Assembly: GCF_003259895.1 (NCBI RefSeq)
Contig: NZ_QLME01000016.1
Location: forward strand, 1 to 64,000
DNA from: Halanaerobium saccharolyticum
Lineage (GTDB): Bacteria; Bacillota; Halanaerobiia; Halanaerobiales; Halanaerobiaceae
Reading direction: 5' to 3'
Length of the DNA: 64,000 nucleotides
The notes under the pieces were generated by a model. The model was given only the letters and a program-made list of their open reading frames with translations. It was not told the DNA's origin and searched no databases. Positions 53,646 to 62,439 of this stretch are shown here, piece by piece (within the stretch, counting starts at the first letter, position 1; the number at the start of each line of letters is the position of its first letter). The position numbers and the translations under genes were made by a program.

Positions 53646-54917
53646 TTACTGTCTCAGTTCTGCTGCTGCTTCTTCTAAAGCTTCTGCAGGAGTATGACTC
53701 TGCTCTTTGATTACTTTAAAGGAAACATTTTTCTTAAGTAAATCAATTGCAGAAGGATATTTTTCGGTTACCATTGTTGGATTAATTTCGTCTCTAATTT
53801 CTAATAACATTCCGAAAATATCTTCATTTCTAAAGTATTCGGTATACTGGTTAGGTTCTGACATAATTGGATCATCCCAGACTTCCCATCTTACAGGGTC
53901 AAAACCAAGTTCGGTCCACAATTTATGAGATGCTTCAACTGATAATTTAGCTTCAGCTAAAAATTCTTTTGCCAGCTGCTGCTGCTCACTCTGAATTGTT
54001 ACAACTGTGCCTGTACCACCCATACCGGCTGATCTGTTTCCACCTTCATCCCAGACTGGTAACGGACGGATAGCAATCTTATCTTTTAAGTCAGGCATAT
54101 ACTGAACAAATCTTCCCATATACCAGAGAGGCATCATTAAAGAAGCGGCTCCTTCATTATTCATGAAGTTCCAGTATTCTTCTGAATGATGGAATCCACC
54201 TGGTGCAGGAACTGCAATTTCAGACTCATGTACCATATCATCAATAAATGATAACACTCTTTCGTTCTTTTCATTGTCTAAAATAACGCTGCCATCTTCA
54301 GCAAAAATATCAGAGCCAATCTGACTGATCATTGGATAAAGTGTCCAGTGCTCTGTAACTTCGACAGTTGTCATTGGCTTATCGGTAGCAGCTTTAACTT
54401 TTTTACCTGCTTCTACAAAATCGTCCCAGGTAACTATTTCGTCAATATTAACACCGGCTGCATCCATCATTTCCATGTTATAATACATTACAGTTGCTCC
54501 AACATGATAAGGCACACCATAATAGTTGCCATTTTTTGCATAGTTAGCAAATCTAGCCTCGATCATTTGATCCATATTTGGTTCTACTACATCATTCAAT
54601 GAAACTAACTGAGGATTACTTCCTTTTAAATAATTAGCAAATTTACTGATTTCAATATCTGCTATATCAGGAGCACCAACACCAGACTGTAAGGCAATTA
54701 AAAGTTTGTTGTGCATCTGGTCATAAGGATAAACTGTTGTCTCTAAATTAATAACATCATCTGGATTGTTTTCGTTCCAGCGAGCAACCTCTTTTTCTAA
54801 AAACTGCTGATGTAATTCCTGAAAAGTCCAGAAAGTAAGAGTTGTCTCAGCCGCAGCAGAGAAAGTGAAGATTAAAAGCATTGATGAAACTAAAAGAATA
54901 AGTAAAGATTTTTTCAT
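53646..54917 (-). CDS. Sugar ABC importer binding protein (CUT1)
   Basis: 423 residues from ATG 54917 (GGGAGG upstream; ATG 54935 overlaps that site). Signal peptide about 1-22 (FSAAAET), then an SBP_bac_1 fold (TLTFWTFQELHQQFLEKEV, GVPYHVGATVMYYNMEMM, GGTGTVVTIQSEQQ). The branch is like arabinose/arabino-oligosaccharide binding proteins such as AraN, judged from context and general likeness. The GH43 gene and ara operon support an arabino-oligosaccharide ligand. Confidence 0.88.
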   Translation of the reverse strand: MKKSLLILLVSSMLLIFTFSAAAETTLTFWTFQELHQQFLEKEVARWNENNPDDVINLETTVYPYDQMHNKLLIALQSGVGAPDIADIEISKFANYLKGSNPQLVSLNDVVEPNMDQMIEARFANYAKNGNYYGVPYHVGATVMYYNMEMMDAAGVNIDEIVTWDDFVEAGKKVKAATDKPMTTVEVTEHWTLYPMISQIGSDIFAEDGSVILDNEKNERVLSFIDDMVHESEIAVPAPGGFHHSEEYWNFMNNEGAASLMMPLWYMGRFVQYMPDLKDKIAIRPLPVWDEGGNRSAGMGGTGTVVTIQSEQQQLAKEFLAEAKLSVEASHKLWTELGFDPVRWEVWDDPIMSEPNQYTEYFRNEDIFGMLLEIRDEINPTMVTEKYPSAIDLLKKNVSFKVIKEQSHTPAEALEEAAAELRQ

Positions 54918-54947
54918 AATAATTATTCCTCCCATTTTTTAATTTTA

Positions 54948-54961
54948 TTAACTTAAGTTAA
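54948..54961. promoter_or_regulatory. Palindrome in the leader of the CUT1 binding protein
   Basis: TTAACTTAAGTTAA, a perfect 14-base palindrome 31 bases before the start. It is related in composition to, but not the same as, the TTAATTTAA operator, and lacks the AGAGAG and TGCAGGA parts. Confidence 0.35.
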
Positions 54962-55081
54962 TTTTAAGACAATTTAGATAAATAGTCACTACATTATTTT
55001 TACCTCTTACTACAAAATTTTTCACATTTAGTCTTTTCTAATAATATATGAGGTTATTTTCTAATTTTTTAGGTTTTGAAT

Positions 55082-55546
55082 TTATTTTAACTGAATAATA
55101 TTAACCGAATGAGGCTTTAATTTTATCTGCAATTTATTACTGTATTCTTCCAGTTTTTCTCCTTTTATTTTAACCTCATTTCTATTAATATCATTAGAAT
55201 CTTTATTTACAGCAGCCACTGCAACACCTTTTTTATCAGACCATTTAGTTGCCAGTAAATCTATACTTTCAACTTCAACGGACTCTCCGATTTTAGAAAC
55301 CACTTTAAAGCCTGGAATCTCGTCTGACCAGACATCAATTATTGTGTCTCTAAGTATGTTCTTCGTATAGGCCATATACTGTTCGTAATCTGCCAGATTA
55401 TTTTCTTCTGGAGCCATATCCCAGTATTCGTGAATTGAAATCCAGTCCAGAAAATCTCCACAATTTTTCAATAAATTAATATTCCATTCTAAATCTGGAA
55501 GTGCTGCAGCTAAAAGCTCTGTCTCTGGATCAATATGCTTGATCAT
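55082..55546 (-). pseudogene. GH51 alpha-L-arabinofuranosidase remnant
   Basis: A 154-codon frame matching only parts of a GH51 enzyme. The first part (DPETELLAAALPDLEWNINLL, DFLDWISIHEYWD, YEQYMAYTKNILRDTI; shown in pieces) is the middle of the catalytic barrel. It then jumps at about residue 70 to the C-terminal beta domain (SDEIPGFKVV, ATKWSDKKGVAVAAVNKD, LKPHSVNIIQL). The N-terminal half with the acid/base NE motif and the segment with the nucleophile (DEWN in the family) are both missing. No ribosome binding site precedes the ATG. The reading frame is nevertheless intact, so decay is recent or a short product is still made. Confidence 0.8.
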
Positions 55547-55593
55547 TATTTTAACTACTTACTATAATATTTTTTAGTTCTAAATTTTATAAA

Positions 55594-55620
55594 AGTGCTG
55601 AAATATTTAATTCCAGCACT
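55594..55620 (-). terminator. Terminator of the arabinose operon
   Basis: Stem AGTGCTG/CAGCACT with an inner AA/TT extension, then TTTTATAAAATTT on the minus strand, 45 bases after araM. Confidence 0.75.
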
Positions 55621-55664
55621 CAATTAGTCGATTTATTTTTTCTTTTTTCCTATAAACCAATAAT

Positions 55665-56993
55665 CTAAGCTATTTTTTCTTCCAGCTTAGCTATTCCTTC
55701 TTCTCCCCACTGATCCAGCATTCTTACCTGCCTTAAGAGAGTAGAAATCGTGTAGCGGAAACGAATTTCAAAACAGTGATTTACTGCTTTTTTTAGCCAG
55801 TCACGATTTAAATTTTTCACATCTTCCCTCTCGAAAAAACCAAAATCTTCCAGAATAGTTTCCACACTTAAGAGATACTGTTCAAATTTTCTAATATTAT
55901 TCTTAATTTCTTCTTCCGCAGCTAATAAATCAGATTCTGTTATTAAATCATGCTCCCAGCGCTGATCCAGCAGTTCCAGAATCCCCTCTGCTTTATCCAG
56001 ATAAGCTTCCTTAATTTCTTTTTCTCTTGCCTCACGGTCATGATTAATTTCAAACTGAGAAAAATCTGTTTCCAATAATTTTAGATAATAATGACTGCTG
56101 ATTAAAGCAGCTGTCCCCACTTTAATTCCGTGAGTGGGGACATGCTCACCAAAAATCCCGGCATACATATCAAAAAAATGAGAAATATGATGTTCAGTAC
56201 CGGAAGCAGGTCTTGAACTACCAACCATCATCATCGAAACTCCAGAATAGATTAACCCTTTTGTTAAAATTTCTATCCCCTCTTTTTCTCTAGCAATAAT
56301 ACTTTCGGAGTTATTGATTAAATCATTTAAGACATTTTCTACTAGATCAAAAGCTTCCTGACAGAAATATTCATCAAAAATTGCTACCCCTAATTTCCAT
56401 TCTAAAAGTGAAGAAACTTTCCCCAGCAAATCTCCCAGACCGGACTGGATTAATTTCCAGGGAGCATCTTTTAAAATATTTAAATCTGCAATAATTAATT
56501 CTGGCGGAGTTGTATTATAGGTTTTTTTAACACCGTTTACTGTAATTGAGGAGACAGAAGAAGCATACCCATCCATCGAAGGTGCAGTTGCAAAAATTGA
56601 ATAAGGCAGCTGCATTTTATGAGCAGCATATGCTGTTAAGTCATTAATTGAACCAGAACCACAGGCTAAGATATAGCCATCAGGCTCAATTTTTTCAATG
56701 ATTTTGAAAAGTGTTCCTGGCTCTGGAACTAAATGATCATCTTCTTCTCTTTCTTTAAGCAAAATTTCTTCTACCTCAAAATTTGCTGCTAATAATTTTT
56801 CTTTGAGTTCTGCTCCAGCTGCTTTTTTTGTATTCTGATCCACTATCAGATATATTCGCTGCTCTTTAGTAATCTTTTTTATAAGAGCAGCAGTTTTGTC
56901 TAAAGCATTTTCTTCGATAATTACATCTTCAATTGGAATCTGATGGATCTCACCACAGGAACATTTTTCTCCTGAAATTTTTTTAATATCCAT
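55665..56993 (-). CDS. araM: sn-Glycerol-1-phosphate dehydrogenase (AraM)
   Basis: 442 residues from ATG 56993 (GGGAGG upstream). NAD-dependent family related to archaeal G1P dehydrogenase; the Bacillus subtilis AraM is a nickel enzyme making glycerol-1-phosphate from DHAP. Visible are the cofactor region ILACGSGSINDLTAYAA, the APSMDGYASS stretch, the metal aspartate in SGLGDLLGK and histidines in SGTEHHISHFF and PTHGIKVG. It is last in the arabinose operon as in B. subtilis, but why an arabinose operon carries it is not known. It follows araB after a hairpin. Confidence 0.9.
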   Translation of the reverse strand: MDIKKISGEKCSCGEIHQIPIEDVIIEENALDKTAALIKKITKEQRIYLIVDQNTKKAAGAELKEKLLAANFEVEEILLKEREEDDHLVPEPGTLFKIIEKIEPDGYILACGSGSINDLTAYAAHKMQLPYSIFATAPSMDGYASSVSSITVNGVKKTYNTTPPELIIADLNILKDAPWKLIQSGLGDLLGKVSSLLEWKLGVAIFDEYFCQEAFDLVENVLNDLINNSESIIAREKEGIEILTKGLIYSGVSMMMVGSSRPASGTEHHISHFFDMYAGIFGEHVPTHGIKVGTAALISSHYYLKLLETDFSQFEINHDREAREKEIKEAYLDKAEGILELLDQRWEHDLITESDLLAAEEEIKNNIRKFEQYLLSVETILEDFGFFEREDVKNLNRDWLKKAVNHCFEIRFRYTISTLLRQVRMLDQWGEEGIAKLEEKIA

Positions 56994-57107
56994 TTTAATT
57001 TTACCTCCCAAATTTTATAAATTTAATTAAAAACTTTTTTCAAGTCCTGAATTATCTTTATGTTATTTATAATTAACTGTTAACTGGCTTTTTCCTGCAT
57101 TTAAAAT

Positions 57108-57143
57108 TAAATTAACCCCAACCAATTAGTTGAGGTTAATTTA
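57108..57143. terminator. Intercistronic hairpin between araB and araM
   Basis: TAAATTAACCCCAAC pairs with GTTGAGGTTAATTTA around six bases, with one C/A mismatch. It lies 17 bases after the araB stop and 115 before araM, probably limiting araM expression. Confidence 0.65.
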
Positions 57144-57160
57144 GAGGTTATTCAGTCAAA

Positions 57161-58765
57161 CTATTCTAGATTTTCTACAGCTGCTCTTTCAATTGGCAGA
57201 CCAGCTTTATATCTCTCCATAAATTCTTCAAAACCTTCAACATCTTCCTGATCGGGCTCAACAATTTTTTCATTCTGGTTAGTAAAGATTTCCTGGTTAA
57301 GGAATTCTTCCAGACTCTGTCCCTCTTCTTTATTTAAATGATAGGAAGCTAATAAAGCAATTCCCCAGGCACCACCTTCACCAGCTGTTTCCATAACCGA
57401 TACCGGTGCATTGACAGCTGCTGCCATCATCTTTTGGGCCACATTTTCTGTTTTAAATAAGCCTCCGTGGCCTAACATTTTATCTAATTTAACATTTTCT
57501 TCTTTTAACAAAATATCCATTCCAATTTTCATTGCCCCTAACGCACTCTGCAAGTTAACCCGCATAAAATTAGCCAGATTAAACTCACTGTCAGAAGTCA
57601 TAGTAAATAAAGGGCGTCCTTCTTCAAAACCTGTTATATGTTCCCCGGAAAGATAGCCATAACTTAAAAGACCTCCACAATCTTTATCACCTTCCAGAGC
57701 TTTATTGTATAAGGTTTCATATAAATCATCCATTTCTACTTCAAAACCAAGAGCTTCTACTGCCTCTTTAAATACGTTAATCCACTTGTCCAGATTAGAT
57801 GAACAATTATTAGAATGAGCCATAGCTACCAGCTTACCAGTTGGTGTCATTACTAGATCAAGTTCTGGATGAGGTTTTGATAACTCATCTTCTAAAACTA
57901 CCATTGCAAAGACAGAGGTTCCTGCAGATACATTACCAGTTCTGGGAGCTACACTATTGGTCGCAACCATTCCAGTTTCAGCATCTCCTTCAGGTGGACA
58001 CATCAAACTACCAGCTTCTAAAGTTCCAGATGGATCTAAGAGTTTGGCCCCTGCTTCTGTTAGTCGACCTGCATCTTCTCCAGCTAATAAAGGTTCGGGG
58101 AGAATTGATTCCACATCCCGGGGAAGATCATAATCTGAAACAAGATTATTGAATTGATTGATCATTTTTTGATTATAATCATTAGTTTTTAGATCAACCG
58201 GAAACATTCCGGAGGCTTCTCCAATTCCAATTATCTTTTCACCTGACAACTTCCAGTGAATAAATCCTTCTAAGGTTGTTAGAAAATCTATTTTGGAAAC
58301 ATGCTCTTCCTTATTAGTCACTGCATGATACAGATGAGCAATACTCCAGCGCTGAGGAATCGGATGACCAAAAGTTTCGGTCAATTTGCGGCTGGCTTCT
58401 TCAGTAAAATTATTGCGCCAGGTTCGAAAAGGGACAAGCAGTTCTCCTTCCTGGTCAAAAGGCATATAGCCGTGCATCATAGCACTAAACCCAATTGCTG
58501 CAATTTTTTTTAGCTCTAATCCATACTCTGCTTCAATATTTTTGGCTAAATCCTGATAACTGGACTGCAGACCTCCCCAGATATTATCCAGATTATAAGT
58601 CCAGATTCCATCTACATAATCATTTTCCCAGCTGTGGCTGCCGGAAGCAATAATTTGATTATTATCACCATTTAATAAAACTGATTTAATTCTGGTTGAA
58701 CCAAATTCAATTCCTAAAACAGTATTACCCTTTTCTATAGCTGTCTCATTCTTGGCTGTAGTCAT
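57161..58765 (-). CDS. araB: FGGY-family carbohydrate kinase, probable ribulokinase
   Basis: 534 residues from ATG 58765, seven bases after GGAGG (an ATG at 58822 lies inside araD). The FGGY N-terminal ATPase motif is [15 protein letters not shown]; the catalytic-region segment [13 protein letters not shown] and the C-terminal AGTSVFAMV and [11 protein letters not shown] follow. Set between araD and araM, it should phosphorylate L-ribulose. The sequence is not of the classic E. coli AraB type, so xylulose could also be a substrate, which matters because no separate xylulokinase is seen. Confidence 0.85.
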   Translation of the reverse strand: MTTAKNETAIEKGNTVLGIEFGSTRIKSVLLNGDNNQIIASGSHSWENDYVDGIWTYNLDNIWGGLQSSYQDLAKNIEAEYGLELKKIAAIGFSAMMHGYMPFDQEGELLVPFRTWRNNFTEEASRKLTETFGHPIPQRWSIAHLYHAVTNKEEHVSKIDFLTTLEGFIHWKLSGEKIIGIGEASGMFPVDLKTNDYNQKMINQFNNLVSDYDLPRDVESILPEPLLAGEDAGRLTEAGAKLLDPSGTLEAGSLMCPPEGDAETGMVATNSVAPRTGNVSAGTSVFAMVVLEDELSKPHPELDLVMTPTGKLVAMAHSNNCSSNLDKWINVFKEAVEALGFEVEMDDLYETLYNKALEGDKDCGGLLSYGYLSGEHITGFEEGRPLFTMTSDSEFNLANFMRVNLQSALGAMKIGMDILLKEENVKLDKMLGHGGLFKTENVAQKMMAAAVNAPVSVMETAGEGGAWGIALLASYHLNKEEGQSLEEFLNQEIFTNQNEKIVEPDQEDVEGFEEFMERYKAGLPIERAAVENLE

Positions 58766-58793
58766 AAATAAACCTCCATCTGAATATTTTAAA

Positions 58794-59483
58794 TTATTCC
58801 TGCCCGTAATAGGCATCTTCACCGTGCTTTCTCAAAAAGTGTTTGTCAAGTAGAACCTGATCAATTTGTTCTAATTCAAAATTTAAGTTAACTGATCTGT
58901 AGGCCATTTTAGCAACTTCTTCCATTACAACTGCATTATGAACTGCATTAGCTGCATCTGTTCCCCAGCTAAATGGACCATGATTATTAACTAAAACACC
59001 CGGTCTTTGAGTTGGATTAATATCTTCAAATCTTTCTACTATAACTTTCCCTGTGTCTTTTTCGTATTCACCCTTGATTTCTGCTGCTGTCATTTTGCGG
59101 GTGCAGGGAATTTCTCCATAGAAATAATCTGCATGAGTTGTACCAAAAGCCGGAATACCTTTTCCAGCCTGTGCCCAGCTGGTGGCCCAGCTAGAATGTG
59201 TATGCACAATTCCACCAATTTCTTTGAAGTGATTATATAAATAAAGATGGGTTGCAGTATCTGAAGATGGTTTTAACTCACCTTCTACCTTATTCCCATC
59301 TAAATCAACAACTACCATATCTTCCGCTGTCATCTGATCATATTCGACTCCACTTGGTTTAATTACAAAAAGTCCTTTTTCGCGATCAATACCGCTGACA
59401 TTACCCCAGGTATAAGTCACTAAACCTCGTTCAGGTAACTCTAAGTTTGCTTCTAAAACTTCTTTTTTTAGTTTTTCCAGCAT
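58794..59483 (-). CDS. araD: L-ribulose-5-phosphate 4-epimerase
   Basis: Converts L-ribulose-5-phosphate to D-xylulose-5-phosphate. 229 residues from ATG 59483, seven bases after AGGAG, close to the 231 of E. coli AraD. The zinc site is visible in [16 protein letters not shown] (shown in part: H-T-H) and the later [13 protein letters not shown], with the family GNVSGID and [10 protein letters not shown] segments. It lies between araA and araB in the normal pathway cluster. Confidence 0.95.
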   Translation of the reverse strand: MLEKLKKEVLEANLELPERGLVTYTWGNVSGIDREKGLFVIKPSGVEYDQMTAEDMVVVDLDGNKVEGELKPSSDTATHLYLYNHFKEIGGIVHTHSSWATSWAQAGKGIPAFGTTHADYFYGEIPCTRKMTAAEIKGEYEKDTGKVIVERFEDINPTQRPGVLVNNHGPFSWGTDAANAVHNAVVMEEVAKMAYRSVNLNFELEQIDQVLLDKHFLRKHGEDAYYGQE

Positions 59484-59535
59484 CTGCATTCTCCTTTCCG
59501 ATTTAATCCAGATAAAAAAGTAAATTTTTAAATTC

Positions 59536-59608
59536 CTCCATATAAACAACTTTTCCCAGCTCAAAAGGGGGTACTTTATTATTACTGACAAAAAGTGCTT
59601 ATATGGAG
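59536..59608. promoter_or_regulatory. Structured leader between araA and araD
   Basis: Arms CTCCATATAA and TTATATGGAG lie 53 bases apart and enclose possible inner stems (ACTTTT with AAAAGT, CCC with GGG). The 226-base gap also holds a perfect palindrome at 59636-59655. It may be an mRNA structure that tunes araD and araB. Confidence 0.45.
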
Positions 59609-59635
59609 AGAATTATTAATGAGAAATCTATTTGT

Positions 59636-59655
59636 ATATCTGTTTAAACAGATAT
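59636..59655. promoter_or_regulatory. Perfect 20-base palindrome after araA
   Basis: ATATCTGTTT and its exact complement with no spacer, 55 bases after the araA stop. Candidate operator for an arabinose regulator, or a weak hairpin. No other copy was seen. Confidence 0.4.
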
Positions 59656-59709
59656 TTATATCTTTTAAAATTAATTATAACCAATTAAGAATCAGCTTAT
59701 AATCCTTAA

Positions 59710-61206
59710 TTACTTCAGCTTATAATAAACATCATTCCATTTAAGCTCTTTTTTAAACTCATTTACATCAGTCTGATCATCAATATCTAAAAACTCAATA
59801 TCAGCAATCTCTGCAAAATCTCTTAAGTGTTCAGCAGTAACTGCTTTAGAGAAACCTGTATGATGAGCCCCACCTGCATAAATCCAGGATTCTACAGCAT
59901 CTCTTAAAGTAGGCTGTGGCTTCCAGAAAACTCTGGCCACAGGTAATTCTGGCATCTCATGCTCAGGTGCCTCAACTTCAACTTCATTGACTATCATTCT
60001 AAATCTATTGCCCATATCTGTAATTGTAGCGTTAACTGCTGGTCCAGAAGCAACATCAAAAACTAATCTTGCCGGGTCTTCTTTGCCGCCAATTCCTAAT
60101 GGATGCATCTCTAAGTTAGCTTTACCATCAGCTATACTTTCACAGATTTCTAACATATGAGCTCCAAGTACTTTGGTATCTTTCGGGTCAAGGTGATAGG
60201 TATAGAATTCCATAAATGAAGTTCCACCTTCCAGACCAGTACCCATAACCTTCATCGCTCTAACTAAGGCTGCAGTTTTCCAGTCCCCTTCACCACCAAA
60301 TCCATATCCTTCTCCCATCAGTCTCTGGACTGCGAGTCCAGGGAGCTGTTTCATTCCGTGTAAATCCTGAAAATTAGTAGTAAAGCCTTTAAAGTCTCCA
60401 TCTTCCAGAAATTTACGCAGTCCAATCTCTATTTTAGCAGATTCTTTAAGAGATTCTTTTCCTTCACCTTCTAATAAATCTTTTTGTACATTATATTCCT
60501 GTTTATATACTTCAATTAGTTCAGCTATTTCTGCCTGATCAACCTCATTGATATATTCAACTAAATCACCAATACCGTAATAATGAACCTCATAACCAAA
60601 TTTCATCTGAGCTTCTACTTTATCTCCCTCGGTAACTGCAACATTACGCATATTGTCACCAAATCTAACGAATTTAGCACCCTGTGCATCAGCCCAGGCA
60701 GCTGCAGCTCTGGTCCAGACACCAATTCGGCGCTGTACTTCTTCATCCTGCCAGTGACCAGCCACAACTTTGCGGTTTTTATCCATCCGGCTGACCATAA
60801 ATCCATATTCACGACCACCATGAGCAGCTTGATTAGTATTCATAAAGTTCATATCAATTTCATCCCAGGGAATATCTCTGTTAAACTGGGTGTGTAAATG
60901 AAGTAGTGGTTTTTGCATTGCTTTTAAACCTGCAATCCACATCTTTGCAGGTGAAAAGGTGTGCATCCAGGTAATGATACCTATACAGTTATCACTGCTG
61001 TTGGCTTCTAAAACTACTTTTCTAATTTCTTCAGCTGTTGTCACCACATTTTTAAATCTAATTTCTACCGGTATTTCTTGAGCAGCAGAAAGCCCCTCTG
61101 CTATTTTTCTGCTGTTTTCTTCTACTTCTTTTAAAACCTCGTCTCCATATAAATGCTGACTTCCTGTAACAAACCATAATTCCTGTGTTTCAAAAATATT
61201 TTTCAT
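59710..61206 (-). CDS. araA: L-arabinose isomerase
   Basis: Converts L-arabinose to L-ribulose. 498 residues, normal length. Start [17 protein letters not shown], then [15 protein letters not shown], the substrate/metal segments [19 protein letters not shown] and [12 protein letters not shown], and a late GGAHHTGFS with conserved histidines. ATG 61206 follows AAGGAGG. It is separated from the upstream binding protein by two tandem hairpins. Confidence 0.97.
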   Translation of the reverse strand: MKNIFETQELWFVTGSQHLYGDEVLKEVEENSRKIAEGLSAAQEIPVEIRFKNVVTTAEEIRKVVLEANSSDNCIGIITWMHTFSPAKMWIAGLKAMQKPLLHLHTQFNRDIPWDEIDMNFMNTNQAAHGGREYGFMVSRMDKNRKVVAGHWQDEEVQRRIGVWTRAAAAWADAQGAKFVRFGDNMRNVAVTEGDKVEAQMKFGYEVHYYGIGDLVEYINEVDQAEIAELIEVYKQEYNVQKDLLEGEGKESLKESAKIEIGLRKFLEDGDFKGFTTNFQDLHGMKQLPGLAVQRLMGEGYGFGGEGDWKTAALVRAMKVMGTGLEGGTSFMEFYTYHLDPKDTKVLGAHMLEICESIADGKANLEMHPLGIGGKEDPARLVFDVASGPAVNATITDMGNRFRMIVNEVEVEAPEHEMPELPVARVFWKPQPTLRDAVESWIYAGGAHHTGFSKAVTAEHLRDFAEIADIEFLDIDDQTDVNEFKKELKWNDVYYKLK

Positions 61207-61290
61207 TATTTTCCTCCTTATTACTTTAGTATATTTTATTAACTCTAAAGTAGTTTATTGATAATTAAAAGTAAAACTAAAAATTTTTAT

Positions 61291-61339
61291 ATTAATTAAA
61301 TTTTCAAGACCAAAGATTCCGATTGAAAATTTAATTAAT
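61291..61339. promoter_or_regulatory. Long AT-rich inverted repeat upstream of araA
   Basis: A perfect 17-base arm (ATTAATTAAATTTTCAA) and its complement around a 15-base loop GACCAAAGATTCCGA. It lies directly next to a second hairpin (61340-61365). May act as an attenuator, RNA stabiliser or operator. Confidence 0.55.
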
Positions 61340-61365
61340 AAGGAGAGGCAGTAAAACCTCTCCTT
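61340..61365. terminator. Intercistronic hairpin after the arabinose binding protein
   Basis: Stem AAGGAGAGG/CCTCTCCTT with an 8-base loop, 15 bases past the binding-protein stop. Confidence 0.75.
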
Positions 61366-61379
61366 ATATTATACATTAT

Positions 61380-62372
61380 TTAGTCAGCCATATAAAATTC
61401 AACATTTTCTTCAGTTACCAAATTTACACCAGTATCTACATAATCAGGTAATGGGTTGATTCCAGCTTCCTGCCAGTTTCCATTTTCGATTGGATTTAAA
61501 AGGTCTTCATTTAAATGGAAGAGGAACATTTGTCCCCAGTATCCCATATTCCAGGTACCCTGAGCTAATGTAGCATCAATAACTCCAGCTTCAATAAAAT
61601 CTAATGTACCAGGATCAGTATCAAAACTAACAATATCAATGTTATCTACCATATTACCTTCTCTAACTGCAGTTGCTGCCCCCACACCAGTAGAAGCTTC
61701 AGTAGTAAATACTCCTACTAAATCTGGATTAGCCTGCAACATTGAACCCATTGCTCTTGCAGAAGCAGATTGATCTGACTGACCATCCTGAACTGAAACA
61801 ACTTCCATATCTGGATAGTCATTAGCAATTGTTTCCTGGAAACCACGAGCACGTTCCTCATGATTAAGCTGACCAGGAATAGTAATTAAACCTAAGTTAC
61901 CTGTTTCATCATTTAATTCAGCCAGATAATTTGCTGCCCGAACACCAGCTTCATAGTTTGAAGTTGCTAAGAAAGAATAACGATTTGAATCTGGTGCATC
62001 TGCATCAAAGGTAACTACAGGTATTCCAGCTTCCATTGCTCTGTTAATTGGACCAACTAAAGCATCAGGATTAATTGCTGTTAATAAAATTCCTGCAGGC
62101 TGCTGAGAAATAACCTGTTCTAAAACTGTTACCTGCTGATTAATATCATAATCAGTAGCACCAGTATAGCGTGTTGAAACTCCTAAGTTTGCAGCGGCTT
62201 CCTCCATACCTCTAAATGCCGGCTTCCAGTATTCAATACCAGAAACAAAGGTTACCATTACATATTCATCTTCCATATCACCCTGTAATGGTGAATCACT
62301 CTGTGCAGCTGCCATTCCCACAAAACTGAGAGTTAAAGCGAAAACCATGACTAAAACTAATAATTTTTTCAA
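61380..62372 (-). CDS. Sugar ABC importer binding protein, CUT2 type, probable L-arabinose
   Basis: 330 residues starting at TTG 62372 behind AGGAGGGG (an upstream in-frame ATG at 62393 sits before the ribosome site). Signal peptide about 1-22 (FVGMAAAQ). Periplasmic-binding fold of the RbsB/GguA kind with ILLTAINPDALVGPINRAMEAGIPVVTFDADA. The order permease, binding protein, araA, araD, araB makes arabinose the likely cargo. Confidence 0.9.
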   Translation of the reverse strand: MKKLLVLVMVFALTLSFVGMAAAQSDSPLQGDMEDEYVMVTFVSGIEYWKPAFRGMEEAAANLGVSTRYTGATDYDINQQVTVLEQVISQQPAGILLTAINPDALVGPINRAMEAGIPVVTFDADAPDSNRYSFLATSNYEAGVRAANYLAELNDETGNLGLITIPGQLNHEERARGFQETIANDYPDMEVVSVQDGQSDQSASARAMGSMLQANPDLVGVFTTEASTGVGAATAVREGNMVDNIDIVSFDTDPGTLDFIEAGVIDATLAQGTWNMGYWGQMFLFHLNEDLLNPIENGNWQEAGINPLPDYVDTGVNLVTEENVEFYMAD

Positions 62373-62403
62373 AATAAACCCCTCCTGTTTCATTTTTTAT
62401 TTA

Positions 62404-62423
62404 AAGTGTGTAAATACACACTT
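62404..62423. terminator. Hairpin between the CUT2 permease and the binding protein
   Basis: AAGTGTGTA/TACACACTT with a two-base gap (in practice a four-base loop). It lies in the 67 bases between the permease stop and the binding-protein start; may raise stability of the downstream message. Confidence 0.5.
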
Positions 62424-62439
62424 AAATAATCAAATTAAA

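Noticed and set aside
61291-61339. Possible fifth copy of the shared TTAATTTAA promoter module upstream of araA
   Set aside because: It shares TTAAATT and TTCAAGAC with the module, but lacks the AGAGAG box, the three-base spacing and the TGCAGGA box; it is better explained as a hairpin.
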